From Sandarakinorhabdus sp. (lineage in GTDB: Bacteria; Pseudomonadota; Alphaproteobacteria; Sphingomonadales; Sphingomonadaceae), in contig JAIMJL010000026.1 in assembly GCA_020693225.1 (NCBI GenBank), positions 1-33,029 on the forward strand: a stretch of 33,029 nucleotides of DNA, in the 5' to 3' direction. Below the pieces are notes generated by a model. That model ran no database searches. It worked only from the letters and a program-made list of their open reading frames with translations, and was not told the DNA's origin. Each line of letters begins with the position of its first letter. Within the stretch, counting starts at the first letter, position 1. Made by a program: the position numbers and the translations under genes. Below, in pieces: positions 9,932-17,592 of this stretch.

Positions 9932-10816
9932 TCAGTCCCAGCGCGCCTCCGGCGGCAGGCTCATCAGGATGGCATCCACATTGCCGCCGGTCTTCAGCCC
10001 GAAGGTGGTGCCGCGGTCATAGACCAGATTATATTCCGCATAGAGCCCGCGATAGCGCAGCAGCGCGAGGCGATCCTCCGCGGTCCACGGCAGGCCCATG
10101 CGCGCGCGGACGATGGCCGGAAATGCGGCAAGGAAGGTCTCGCCCACATCCCGCGTGAAGGCGAAATTGGCATCGAAATCGGCGTCGGACTCAACGTTCA
10201 GCCAATCATAGAAAATGCCCCCCACCCCGCGCATGCGATTGCGGTGCGGCACAAAGAAATATTCGTCGCACCATTTGGAGTATCTGTCCCAATGCTCCGG
10301 TCCGTGCCGGTCGCAGCTGGCCTTGAAGGCCGCCTTGAAAGCCGCCGTGTCGTCGTCGCGCGGCAATGCCGGGTTCAAGTCCGCACCGCCGCCAAACCAG
10401 CGCTTGGTGGTCACCAGAAAGCGCGTGTTCATGTGCACGGCGGGCACCTGCGGATTGGCCATGTGGGCCACAAGGCTGATGCCGGTCGCAAAAAAGCGCG
10501 GGTCTTCCGCGGCACCCGGAATGCCCTTGGCGAATTCCGGGTTGAATTCGCCGAACACCGTGGAGGTGTTCACCCCCACCTTCTCGAAAATGCGCCCCTT
10601 CATCACCCCCATGCGCCCGCCGCCGCCGGGGGCGCCGCTGTGATCGGTGCGGTCCCAGGGCGTATAGACGAAGCGCCCCGGCGCATCCGGCGCATTGGGC
10701 AGCGCAGGCAAATGCGCGCCCTCGTCTTCCAAAGTCTCGAACGCCGCGCAGATGCGCGTGCGCAGCGATTGAAACCAGCTTTCGGCAGCAAGCTGCTGGG
10801 CATCGAATGTCGTCAT
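9932..10816 (-). CDS. hemF: Oxygen-dependent coproporphyrinogen III oxidase
   Basis: Aerobic haem-pathway enzyme that oxidatively decarboxylates coproporphyrinogen III to protoporphyrinogen IX. The 294-aa sequence shows GGGRMGVMKGRIFEKVGVN, STVFGEF, WFGGGADLNP, WCDEYFFVPHRNRMRGVGGIFYDW (quoted in part: RGVGGIFYDWLN) and the terminal block YDRGTTFGLKTGGNVDAILMSLPP (in part: GLKTGGNVDAILMSLPP), all hallmarks of HemF. Length and start (ATG 10816) match the family. It is divergent from the haloalkane dehalogenase across 138 nt, which should hold both promoters. I see no clear FNR or Irr-type site there. Confidence 0.97.
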   Translation of the reverse strand: MTTFDAQQLAAESWFQSLRTRICAAFETLEDEGAHLPALPNAPDAPGRFVYTPWDRTDHSGAPGGGGRMGVMKGRIFEKVGVNTSTVFGEFNPEFAKGIPGAAEDPRFFATGISLVAHMANPQVPAVHMNTRFLVTTKRWFGGGADLNPALPRDDDTAAFKAAFKASCDRHGPEHWDRYSKWCDEYFFVPHRNRMRGVGGIFYDWLNVESDADFDANFAFTRDVGETFLAAFPAIVRARMGLPWTAEDRLALLRYRGLYAEYNLVYDRGTTFGLKTGGNVDAILMSLPPEARWD

Positions 10817-10954
10817 GCAAACCGCTTAGCCAAGCAGCCCGATGCAGCGCAATGCCCCACTCCGGCCAACACGTGAATGCACCGTCCCGAAGCTGACTAT
10901 TTTGGCCTTGCGAGTGCTGAAAGACTAAGCAATTGTTGCCCGCAGGAGGACGCC

Positions 10955-11863
10955 ATGCCGATATTGCGCACACCAGACGAGTGCTTCGAAGGGTTGGAAA
11001 ACTGGCCCTATCCGCCGCATTACACCGAAGTCGATGGCGGGCCCCTTGGGCCGCTGCGGATCGCGCATGCCGAGGACGGCCCCGCTGACGGTCCGGCCAT
11101 CCTCTGCCTGCACGGCGAACCAAGCTGGTCCTATCTCTATCGCAAGATGCTGCCGCGCTTTGCTGCCGCCGGTGCCCGGGCCGTGGCGCCCGATCTGATC
11201 GGCTTCGGCCGCTCCGAAAAGCCATCGGAACAAACCGACTATAGCTATGCCCGCCACGTCGGCTGGATGCTGGACTGGTTCGATCAGCAGGATTTCCGCG
11301 ATCTCACGCTCTTCTGCCAGGATTGGGGCGGGCTGATCGGCCTGCGCCTTGTAACCGCCCGGCTCGATCGCTTCGCCCGCGTCGTTGTTGCCAACAGCTT
11401 TCTTCCCACCGGCGAAGGCAAGGCCTCGGAAGCCTTCCTGCGCTGGCGCCAGTTCAGCCAGTCGGTGCCGGATTTCGAGTCCGGCTGGATCGTCAATGGC
11501 GGCACCGCGCGTGGCATCAGCGATGCCGTGCGTGCTGCCTACACCGCACCTTTCCCCGATGATCGCTACAAGGCCGGCGCGCGAATTTTCCCGATGCTGG
11601 TGCCCACCGAGCCGGATGCCCCGCAAGCCGCCGAGAACCGCGAAGCGTGGAAAGTCCTCGAACGCTTTGAAAAGCCCTTCCTCACCCTGTTCGGAGACAG
11701 TGACTTCGTAACGCTGGGCTCGGAGAAAATCCTGCAAGCCCGCATACCCGGCGCCGCCGGCCAGGATCATCGCATCCTCGAAAAGGCCGGCCACTTCATC
11801 CAGGAGGATGCCGGCGAGGAATTGGCGGCTCTGACCCTGCGCTTCATGGGGCTGCCTGCTTGA
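10955..11863 (+). CDS. Haloalkane dehalogenase-like alpha/beta hydrolase (HLD-I type)
   Basis: Probable hydrolytic dehalogenase converting haloalkanes to alcohols plus halide. The protein is 302 aa from ATG 10955, with AGGAGGA 4-5 nt upstream, so the track's first 26 residues are excluded. The residues can be laid on DhlA of Xanthobacter: oxyanion/halide loop HGEPSWSYLYRK (Glu55, compare DhlA Glu56), nucleophile elbow CQDWGG with Asp123 and Trp124 (compare Asp124, Trp125), a candidate second halide Trp164 in the cap (FLRWRQFS), acid Asp250 in GDSDFVT and base His280 in EKAGHFIQED. All catalytic positions are present. Substrate cannot be read from sequence, and DhmA-like family members in sphingomonads are often uncharacterised. 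It is followed by tRNA-Asp. Confidence 0.88.
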   Translation: MPILRTPDECFEGLENWPYPPHYTEVDGGPLGPLRIAHAEDGPADGPAILCLHGEPSWSYLYRKMLPRFAAAGARAVAPDLIGFGRSEKPSEQTDYSYARHVGWMLDWFDQQDFRDLTLFCQDWGGLIGLRLVTARLDRFARVVVANSFLPTGEGKASEAFLRWRQFSQSVPDFESGWIVNGGTARGISDAVRAAYTAPFPDDRYKAGARIFPMLVPTEPDAPQAAENREAWKVLERFEKPFLTLFGDSDFVTLGSEKILQARIPGAAGQDHRILEKAGHFIQEDAGEELAALTLRFMGLPA

Positions 11864-11904
11864 CAGCGTCCCCCCGCCGCCATAAAGCCGCCGCTCACTT
11901 TTGC

Positions 11905-11981
11905 GCGGGTGTAGCTCAGTTGGTTAGAGTGCCGGCCTGTCACGCCGGAGGTCGCGGGTTCGAGCCCCGTCACTCGCGCCA
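11905..11981 (+). tRNA. tRNA-Asp (GTC)
   Basis: A full cloverleaf of 77 nt. The acceptor stem GCGGGTG pairs with CACTCGC (one G-T pair). The D-arm contains TAGCTCAGTTGGTTAGA, the anticodon stem CCGGC/GCCGG frames loop CTGTCAC with anticodon GTC at 11939-11941, and the T-arm contains GGTTCGAGCC. The 3' CCA is encoded (11979-11981). I found no second copy of its 3' end in the window, so there is no evidence that it serves as an integration site here. Confidence 0.98.
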
Positions 11982-12007
11982 TTGGTGATTCGGGCCGGAC
12001 GGCCACC

Positions 12008-12592
12008 TCAATCCACCAATGAACAGCTCGCCTGCAGGGTGCGGATATTGATCCCGACCCGCTTCGCCGGCGGATCGGCCCAGCTGTAGGCCACCGCCCG
12101 CTCGCCGCCGTCAGGCGTCAACACATACAGCACAAGGCTCGGCTGGTTCGGCCCCGCTGGCCACACCACATTGCGCATCTTCAAGGTGAAACGCTGCGGT
12201 ACCGGCTCATCCGTCACAAGGTCCGCGCGCCCGCCCTGGTCGTGCAGGGCAATGTCGCGCTTCCCCCACCAGTCCTCGCTGCCATCCGCTTTGCGCGCCT
12301 GCTTCGGCACCGCTGCCCAGCAGGCAAAGCGTCGCGCACGCCGCATATCAAGCGAGACGCCGTCCGCCGAGAGAATCAGCCTGCCGGTTCCGATCTCGTC
12401 AGCCCTGAGCTTCCGCGCAGGCCCGGCCTCCCGGCCATGCGCGTCGACGGGGGTTGCCCGACCCTGATCGTCCACCACAAAACCGGTCCACGGCGGAGCC
12501 TGCGTCCTGGCCTCGCGGGCAAAGCTGACCTGCTCCTCGTTGGTCCAGACGCCGACAAGCGACGCCGCCACGGCGAGCGCCAGCAGGCTCAC
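12008..12592 (-). CDS. Small exported protein of unknown function, paired with DUF1838 gene
   Basis: I do not recognise this family. The protein is 194 aa from a GTG at 12592. That GTG overlaps the stop of the upstream DUF1838 gene as GTGA, which is why I prefer it to the track's longer ORF. The N-terminus MSLLALAVAASLVGVWTNEE is hydrophobic, like a short signal or anchor segment. The rest is soluble and Trp-rich (PPWTGFVVDD, WWGKRDIALHD, VAYSWADPPAKRVGINIRTL), ending QASCSLVD. The overlap points to co-translation with the DUF1838 protein and a shared role in the cell envelope (inference). It converges on tRNA-Asp. Confidence 0.75.
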   Translation of the reverse strand: MSLLALAVAASLVGVWTNEEQVSFAREARTQAPPWTGFVVDDQGRATPVDAHGREAGPARKLRADEIGTGRLILSADGVSLDMRRARRFACWAAVPKQARKADGSEDWWGKRDIALHDQGGRADLVTDEPVPQRFTLKMRNVVWPAGPNQPSLVLYVLTPDGGERAVAYSWADPPAKRVGINIRTLQASCSLVD

Positions 12593-13485
12593 TTCTTCGC
12601 AGCCCGCTCGGCCTCCACAAACTTGCGGAACTCGGTCCATGTCGTCGCATTCTTGCGCGTGTCATCGCCCGGTGGTGGCACACGATACTCCGGATAATTC
12701 TTCGCGATCTGCTCCTGCAAAACCTTTGGCAGCGCCTCGATCCCGTCCACCACGCCGCCGGTCGCGTTGAACACCAGCCCACCGGGCCGCGAGCCCATCT
12801 CCATGAAGGGCATCCAGCCCGAAAGCCGCACCCAGCTGACCGCCGCATTGGCCGCGGTGGTTTTCGGCGAGCGCAATTCCTTCTCGTCCACAATGAAGTT
12901 GAAGATTTCCATCGCGTGATACTGGTTGCCGGCATAGTCCTGGAAATCGCCACCCAGCGGATTGGTGTAGAACAGCGGCACCTCGATGTTCCAGAACACC
13001 CGCCCATTGTCCACGCGCGCCGGCAGCGTGAACGGCTTGCCGTCGCGCCCGGTCTGGAACATCGGCCCCTGGTTTACCGGATCATTCGCCACATGAAATA
13101 TTCGATTGGATTTGCCCGTCCAGGGGTTTTGCCAGCTATCCAGAACCGCCCCGGTCTTCGGATCGAGATAGAACATCAGCTCGCGGCTCACCATGCGAAC
13201 GCCACCACCCTTGGCGGGATCGTTCACCGTCACACAGGTGCGGACATTCATCCCCTCCACATCCCACAAATGCCGATCCGGCTCGCCCTGCACCCGGCTC
13301 CACACCCGGCCGGACCAGTGATAGACAACCGGCACATTGTCCTTCGTGGAGCACTGAATCTTGCGATACATCGCCTGCGCGTCCGCCGGCTTGTCGAACG
13401 CCAGCATTGCGCCCTGTGCGCTGGCACTTCCAGCCGCCATCGAAAGTGCCAGTCCGGCCAAAGCCATCCGCAAACATCCGCCCAT
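12589..13485 (-). CDS. DUF1838 family exported protein
   Basis: A 298-aa protein that I place in the uncharacterised DUF1838 family from the repeating pattern of short Trp/Tyr-rich segments: VPVVYHWSGRVWSRVQGEPD, DVEGMNVRTCVTVNDP, SRELMFYLDPKTGAVLDSW, FVKW-like VSWVRLSGWMPFMEMG and the tail NYPEYRVPPPGDD. A clear Sec signal peptide starts it (MGGCLRMALAGLALSMAAGSASAQG), with likely cleavage after SASA. AGGAG lies 6 nt before ATG 13485. It leads a two-gene unit with the unknown protein behind it and is divergent from the MaoC operon, sharing a roughly 100-nt control region. The function is unknown. Confidence 0.82.
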   Translation of the reverse strand: MGGCLRMALAGLALSMAAGSASAQGAMLAFDKPADAQAMYRKIQCSTKDNVPVVYHWSGRVWSRVQGEPDRHLWDVEGMNVRTCVTVNDPAKGGGVRMVSRELMFYLDPKTGAVLDSWQNPWTGKSNRIFHVANDPVNQGPMFQTGRDGKPFTLPARVDNGRVFWNIEVPLFYTNPLGGDFQDYAGNQYHAMEIFNFIVDEKELRSPKTTAANAAVSWVRLSGWMPFMEMGSRPGGLVFNATGGVVDGIEALPKVLQEQIAKNYPEYRVPPPGDDTRKNATTWTEFRKFVEAERAAKK

Positions 13486-13537
13486 CGAACACTCCTGTGA
13501 AAACCTGCCGCTCCATGCGCGGAGCTTGACAAGAAAG

Positions 13538-13549
13538 TTGTCCGGACAA
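13538..13549. promoter_or_regulatory. Perfect 12-bp palindrome, candidate operator
   Basis: TTGTCCGGACAA is its own reverse complement. It sits between the divergent DUF1838 and MaoC genes, 37 nt before the MaoC ATG. A TTGACA hexamer lies at 13526-13531. With a 17-nt spacer its -10 would be the weak AATAGC (13549-13554), putting the palindrome inside the promoter spacer, a usual place for a repressor site. The T-GT...AC-A shape resembles sites of GntR/FadR-type regulators. No regulator gene is in the window to test this against. Confidence 0.45.
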
Positions 13550-13586
13550 ATAGCTTGCCCGTCAAGCCTGAATTGAAAGTTTGCCC

Positions 13587-14096
13587 ATGCGCCCTGGTGT
13601 CATCGAAGTCGGCCCGCAACGCTACCGCGAAACCTTTGGCCGCTATTACGAGCAATTCGTGGTGGGGGATGTCTATGAACACCGCCCCGGCCGCACCATC
13701 AGCGAGGCTGACAACACCTGGTTCACGCTGTTGTCGATGAACACGCATCCGGCCCACTTCGATCATGAATATTGCAAGCAGACCGAGTTCGGGAAGCCCA
13801 TCGTCGCCTCGCCGCTCACCGTCGCCATCCTGGTCGGCATGAGCGTGTCCGATGTCAGCCAGAAGGCCGTCGCCAATCTCGGCTGGAAGGAAATCCGGAT
13901 GACACACCCGGTGTTCCACGGCGACACGCTTTATGCCGAATCGGAAGTCATCGAAAAGCGCGAAAGCGCAAAGCGCCCGGAACAGGGCATTGTGACAATC
14001 AAGACCGTGGGCAAAAATCAGAACGGCGTTGTAGTGTGCGACTTTCTGCGCACCATGCTGGTGTGGAAGTCGGGCTTCGGCCCTTCCGACAGCTGA
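13587..14096 (+). CDS. MaoC-like hot-dog fold enoyl-CoA hydratase/dehydratase
   Basis: Probable hydratase acting on a 2-enoyl-CoA (mesaconyl-CoA hydratase-like members belong to this group). The protein is 169 aa. The hydratase region is YEHRPGRTISEADNTWFTLL then NTHPAHFDHEYC, which carries the conserved Asp and His of the hot-dog hydratases. It is followed by VASPLTVAILVGMSVSD and THPVFHGDTLYAESEV, typical of single-domain MaoC proteins. I start at ATG 13587. The track's TTG two codons earlier is less likely. It is first in a run with the acyl-CoA dehydrogenase (9 nt later) and two CoA-transferases, so it most likely hydrates the enoyl-CoA made by that dehydrogenase. Confidence 0.88.
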   Translation: MRPGVIEVGPQRYRETFGRYYEQFVVGDVYEHRPGRTISEADNTWFTLLSMNTHPAHFDHEYCKQTEFGKPIVASPLTVAILVGMSVSDVSQKAVANLGWKEIRMTHPVFHGDTLYAESEVIEKRESAKRPEQGIVTIKTVGKNQNGVVVCDFLRTMLVWKSGFGPSDS

Positions 14097-14105
14097 GGAC
14101 CAAAG

Positions 14106-15311
14106 ATGACCGCTGCTTACTCCCAGGTCCGATCGATCGATCCCGATTTCGAGACCCAATTGCTGGATTCGATCGACAAATGGATCGAGCGCGATCTGAA
14201 GCCGGTGGTGATGCACCATGATCACGGCGACATCTGGCCGACCGAAACAGTGGCCCAGATGCAACAGCTCGGGCTGTTCGGCGCCACCATCGGCGAGGAG
14301 TATGGCGGCCTTGGCCTGCCGTCCTCCAGCTATGCCAAGATCGTCGCCCGTATCGCCAGCTTCTGGATGGCCCCCACCGGCATTTTCAACTCGCACCTGA
14401 TCTGCGCCCACGCCATCGAAAAGTTCGGCACGCCCGATCAGAAGGCGAAATGGCTGCCCAAGATGGCCAGCGGCGAACTGCGCGGCGGCCTGGCACTCAC
14501 CGAGCCGGATGCCGGAACCGACCTTCAGGGCATCCGCATGACGGCGAAAAAGACCGGAAATTCGGGCTACACCATCAACGGCACCAAAACCTGGATTTCC
14601 AACGGCATCAAGGGAGACGTGTTCGCCCTGCTGGTGAAAACCGATCCCGAGGCCAACCCCCGCTACAAGGGCATGTCGCTCTTCATCGCCGACAAACATG
14701 GTCTGGACCCTGAAGGGCCCGCTCGCGAAGGCTTCCGCGTCGGCAAAAAGATCGAGAAGCTAGGCTACAAGGCGATCGATTCCGCCGAGCTGATCTTCGG
14801 GGATTATGCCATTCCCGCCGACCAGCTGATCGGTGGCGTCGAAGGCGAAGGCTTCTTCCAGGCAACCGGCGGGCTGGAGCTGGGCCGCATCAATGTCGCC
14901 GCCCGCGGTGTCGGGCTGGCGGAGGGTGCGCTGCGCCTCGCCACCGAATACGCCCAGATTCGCCGCACCATGGGCAAACCCATCGCCGAGCATCAGGCCA
15001 TCCAGCTGAAACTCGGCGAAATGGTCACCCGCGCACGCGCCGCGCGCCTGCTCACTCTCGATGCAGCCGCCGCCTATGATTGCGGCGAGCGGGTGGATAT
15101 GGAGGCCGGCATGGCAAAATATTTCGCCTCCGAAGCCGCCGTGCGCAACAGCGAAGAGGCCATGCGCATCTTCGGCGGCTACAGCTACTCCAAGGAATAT
15201 GAGATCGAGCGCTATTACCGCGATTCGCTGCTCATGTGCATTGGCGAAGGCACCAACGAAATGCAGCGCATGATCATTGCCAAACAATGGATAAAGCGGA
15301 ATCCGGCGTGA
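14106..15311 (+). CDS. Acyl-CoA dehydrogenase
   Basis: FAD-dependent enzyme introducing a 2,3-double bond into an acyl-CoA. At 401 aa it shows the full acyl-CoA dehydrogenase plan: N-terminal helices (LGLFGATIGEEYGGLGLP), middle beta domain (ELRGGLALTEPDAGTDLQGI, NGTKTWISNG), C-terminal helices (YAQIRRTMGKPIAEHQAIQ) and the ending IFGGYSYSKEYEIERYYRD with CIGEGTNEMQR. The Glu in GEGTNE falls where medium- and short-chain enzymes keep their catalytic base. The sequence lacks the glutaryl-CoA dehydrogenase ending, so a decarboxylating role is unlikely. GAGGA lies about 8 nt before the ATG. The chain-length or branched substrate cannot be judged from sequence. Confidence 0.95.
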   Translation: MTAAYSQVRSIDPDFETQLLDSIDKWIERDLKPVVMHHDHGDIWPTETVAQMQQLGLFGATIGEEYGGLGLPSSSYAKIVARIASFWMAPTGIFNSHLICAHAIEKFGTPDQKAKWLPKMASGELRGGLALTEPDAGTDLQGIRMTAKKTGNSGYTINGTKTWISNGIKGDVFALLVKTDPEANPRYKGMSLFIADKHGLDPEGPAREGFRVGKKIEKLGYKAIDSAELIFGDYAIPADQLIGGVEGEGFFQATGGLELGRINVAARGVGLAEGALRLATEYAQIRRTMGKPIAEHQAIQLKLGEMVTRARAARLLTLDAAAAYDCGERVDMEAGMAKYFASEAAVRNSEEAMRIFGGYSYSKEYEIERYYRDSLLMCIGEGTNEMQRMIIAKQWIKRNPA

Positions 15312-16498
15312 GCGCGCTTCCCCTTTCCGGCATCCGCATCCTCTCGCTCGAGCAATATGGCGCCGGCCCCTACGGCACCATGGCGCTTGCCCAGCTTGGT
15401 GCCGAAGTCATCAAGCTCGAACCCCCGAAGGGCGGCGACAGCAGCCGCGCCACCGGGCCCTATTTCCTGGGACAGGACGACAGCCTGTTCTACCAGAGCT
15501 TCAACCTCAACAAACGCTCGCTCACCCTCGATCTGAAGGCACCGGAAGGCCAGGATATCCTGCACCGGCTGGTGAAATCCGCGCACGCCGTCACCAACAA
15601 CGCCCGCGGTGATCAGCCGGAAAAGCTCGGCCTCACCTACGCGGCGCTCAGCCGCTCCAATCCGGCCATCGTCTGTGTTCACGCCAGCGCCTATGGGCGA
15701 GGCAATGCGCGCGAGAGCTGGCCGGGCTATGACTATCTGATGCAGGCCGAGGCCGGCTTTCTGTCGGTGACCGGCGAGCCGGACGCGCCGCCCACCCGCT
15801 TCGGCCTGTCCATGGTGGATTTCATGACCGGCCAGATGCTGGCAACCGCCACGCTCGCCGGCATCACCGAAGCGCGCGCCACCGGCAAGGGCCGCGATTT
15901 CGATGTCTCGCTGCTGGAAGCCGCGCTGCACCAGACCAGCTACCCAGCCGTCTGGTATCTGAACGAGGGCGCCATCACCGGCCGCAGCCCGCGCTCGGCG
16001 CACCCGGCCGTCACCCCCAGCCAGCTGTTCCGCACGGCAGACGGCTGGATGTTCATCATGGCGCAGCTGCCGAAGTTCTGGGCGCGACTGGTGGAATCCA
16101 TCGGCGCGCCGCAGCTCGCCACCGATCCCCGCTTTGCCACCACCCCCGCGCGCCTGGAAAACCGCGCCGCCCTCACCAGCACGCTGGATGCCATCTTCAT
16201 GACGCAGCCAACCGCCCACTGGGTCACGCTGTTGGGCGGCATCTGTCCGGTGGCCCCGGTCAACGATCTGGCGCAGGCCCTGGACAATCCGTTCATCCGT
16301 GCGCGCGGCATGGTGGAAACCATCCCGCACCCGGATGGCAAGCCGCTGCACACGCTGGCCAGCCCCACCCTGCTCGATGGCAAGCGACTGCCCAATCGCG
16401 CCGCGCCAAAGCTCGGTGCCGACACCGAAGCCTTGCTCGGCGAAATCGGCTTTTCGGCACAGGAAGCGGCAGACCTGAAGGCACGGGCCATCGTCTGA
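15308..16498 (+). CDS. CaiB/BaiF family III CoA-transferase (first of two)
   Basis: Transfers CoA between carboxylic acids. The protein is 396 aa from a GTG at 15308, which overlaps the dehydrogenase stop as GTGA. ATG 15287 (MDKAESG) is the alternative. The N-terminal Rossmann part reads LSGIRILSLEQYGAGPYGTMALAQLGAEVIKLE (in part: LAQLGAEVIKLEPPKGGD), then FNLNKRSLTLDLKAPEGQ. Asp142 in SWPGYDYLMQAEAGF falls where family members keep the catalytic aspartate. GRDFDVSLLEAAL and the C-terminal ADGWMFIMAQLPKFW complete the pattern. The stop shares one base with the next gene's ATG (TGATG), so the two CaiB proteins are translationally coupled and may form a heteromer. Confidence 0.92.
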   Translation: MSALPLSGIRILSLEQYGAGPYGTMALAQLGAEVIKLEPPKGGDSSRATGPYFLGQDDSLFYQSFNLNKRSLTLDLKAPEGQDILHRLVKSAHAVTNNARGDQPEKLGLTYAALSRSNPAIVCVHASAYGRGNARESWPGYDYLMQAEAGFLSVTGEPDAPPTRFGLSMVDFMTGQMLATATLAGITEARATGKGRDFDVSLLEAALHQTSYPAVWYLNEGAITGRSPRSAHPAVTPSQLFRTADGWMFIMAQLPKFWARLVESIGAPQLATDPRFATTPARLENRAALTSTLDAIFMTQPTAHWVTLLGGICPVAPVNDLAQALDNPFIRARGMVETIPHPDGKPLHTLASPTLLDGKRLPNRAAPKLGADTEALLGEIGFSAQEAADLKARAIV

Positions 16499-17547
16499 TG
16501 GGCAAATTGTCCGGCCTGAAAGTCGTCGATCTCTCGCTGTTCCTGCCGGGCCCGATGCTCACGCTGATGCTGGCGGATCAGGGTGCCGAAGTGCGCAAGA
16601 TCGAGCCACCCACCGGCGATCCGGCGCGCCAGATGGAGCCGTTCGAGGCCGGGCAATCCTTCTGGTTCCGCAACCTCAATCGCGGCAAGCTCTGCGAATC
16701 CCTCGATCTCAAAACCCCCGAAGGCGCGGCGAAGCTGTGGCAGCATATCGAAGCGGCCGATGTTCTGGTCGAGGGCTTTCGCCCCGGAGTCATGGCCCGT
16801 CTGGGCTTCGCCTATCCGCAGGTCGCCGCCCGCAACCCCGGCATCATCTATTGTTCGATCAGCGCCTTCGGCCAGACCGGAAGCCACGCGCACCACCCGG
16901 CGCATGATCTGGGCGCGCAGGCGCTTGGCGGCTTTTTGTCGGTCAATGATGGCGCGGATGGCACCCCCGTGGTCCCCGGCGTTCCCGCCGCCGACATGGC
17001 CGCCGCGCTGACCGGCTGTTCGGCGGTTCTGATGGCACTCTACGGGCGCAGCCGCACCGGGGAAGGCGCCTATATCGATCTCGCCATGTTCGACAGTCTG
17101 CTGCCCTGGTGTGCCCACATCGCCGGCGATGCCGCGATCGCCAACATCCCCATTGCATCGGCAACCCAGCGATCGCTCGGCGGAGCCGCCTTCTATCAGG
17201 TGTATCGCACATCCGATGCGCGCCACATCGCCCTGTGCGGGCGCGAACTGAAGTTCGCGGAAAATCTGCTCACCGCACTCGGTCGGCCGGATCTCGTTGC
17301 TTTGGCGGCTGCGCCCGCCGGCCCGGCACAGGATCCGCTGAAGGCGTTCCTGGCAGAAACCTTCGCGCAGCGAACCCGCGATGAATGGACGCTCTGGTTT
17401 GCAGACAAGGATGTGGCGTTTGCCCCGGTGCTGGATTTCGCCGAAGCCCTGCGGTCTCCCCTCGTCCGCGAACGCGGCCTTCTGATCGAGCAGGATGGCG
17501 CGCACACCCTCGCGTCAGCGATCCGCTTCAGCCCCGTCGCGTCCTGA
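16498..17547 (+). CDS. CaiB/BaiF family III CoA-transferase (second of two)
   Basis: A second family III CoA-transferase or racemase-like protein, 349 aa, clearly diverged from its neighbour. Motifs are LSGLKVVDLSLFLPGPMLTLMLADQGAEVRKIEPP (in part: LADQGAEVRKIEPPTGDP), RNLNRGKLCESLDLKTPEG, ADVLVEGFRPGVMARLGF and ISAFGQTG. Asp137 in HHPAHDLGAQALGG recalls the GHD motif of alpha-methylacyl-CoA racemases. GAYIDLAMFDSLLPW follows. It is shorter than the first copy, and the C-terminal small domain is compact. Either a coupled CoA-transferase subunit or a racemase of the same superfamily is possible. It is the last gene of the MaoC operon and converges on ppk2. Confidence 0.9.
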   Translation: MGKLSGLKVVDLSLFLPGPMLTLMLADQGAEVRKIEPPTGDPARQMEPFEAGQSFWFRNLNRGKLCESLDLKTPEGAAKLWQHIEAADVLVEGFRPGVMARLGFAYPQVAARNPGIIYCSISAFGQTGSHAHHPAHDLGAQALGGFLSVNDGADGTPVVPGVPAADMAAALTGCSAVLMALYGRSRTGEGAYIDLAMFDSLLPWCAHIAGDAAIANIPIASATQRSLGGAAFYQVYRTSDARHIALCGRELKFAENLLTALGRPDLVALAAAPAGPAQDPLKAFLAETFAQRTRDEWTLWFADKDVAFAPVLDFAEALRSPLVRERGLLIEQDGAHTLASAIRFSPVAS

Positions 17548-17552
17548 AATTC

Positions 17553-17577
17553 GCGGCAGCCAAAGTCCGGCTACCGC
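17553..17577. terminator. Hairpin between convergent CaiB and PPK2 genes
   Basis: GCGGCAGCC and GGCTACCGC form a 9-bp stem with one internal mismatch and a 7-nt loop (AAAGTCC). It starts 5 nt after the CaiB stop and ends 15 nt before the end of ppk2, so it could serve both strands. No T-tract follows, so intrinsic termination is uncertain. Confidence 0.35.
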
Positions 17578-17592
17578 TGCGTCGGGTCCCTG

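Noticed and set aside
7033-10158. 1041-aa plus-strand ORF
   Set aside because: It overlaps lolD in another frame and then runs antisense to methylmalonyl-CoA mutase and hemF. The translation has no family motifs and is rich in His, Gln and Arg, as antisense shadows in GC-rich DNA are.
10929-10939. GCAATTGTTGC inverted repeat between hemF and the dehalogenase
   Set aside because: Only 4-bp arms around a 3-nt centre, so it is expected by chance in an AT-richer stretch. No known haem or dehalogenase regulator site matches.
11905-11981. tRNA-Asp as an integration site for the neighbouring accessory genes
   Set aside because: No integrase gene and no repeat of the tRNA 3' end were found in the window.
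11987-11998. GGCCGGACGGCC after tRNA-Asp as a terminator
   Set aside because: A 4-bp stem with a 4-nt loop and no T-tract is too weak to call.
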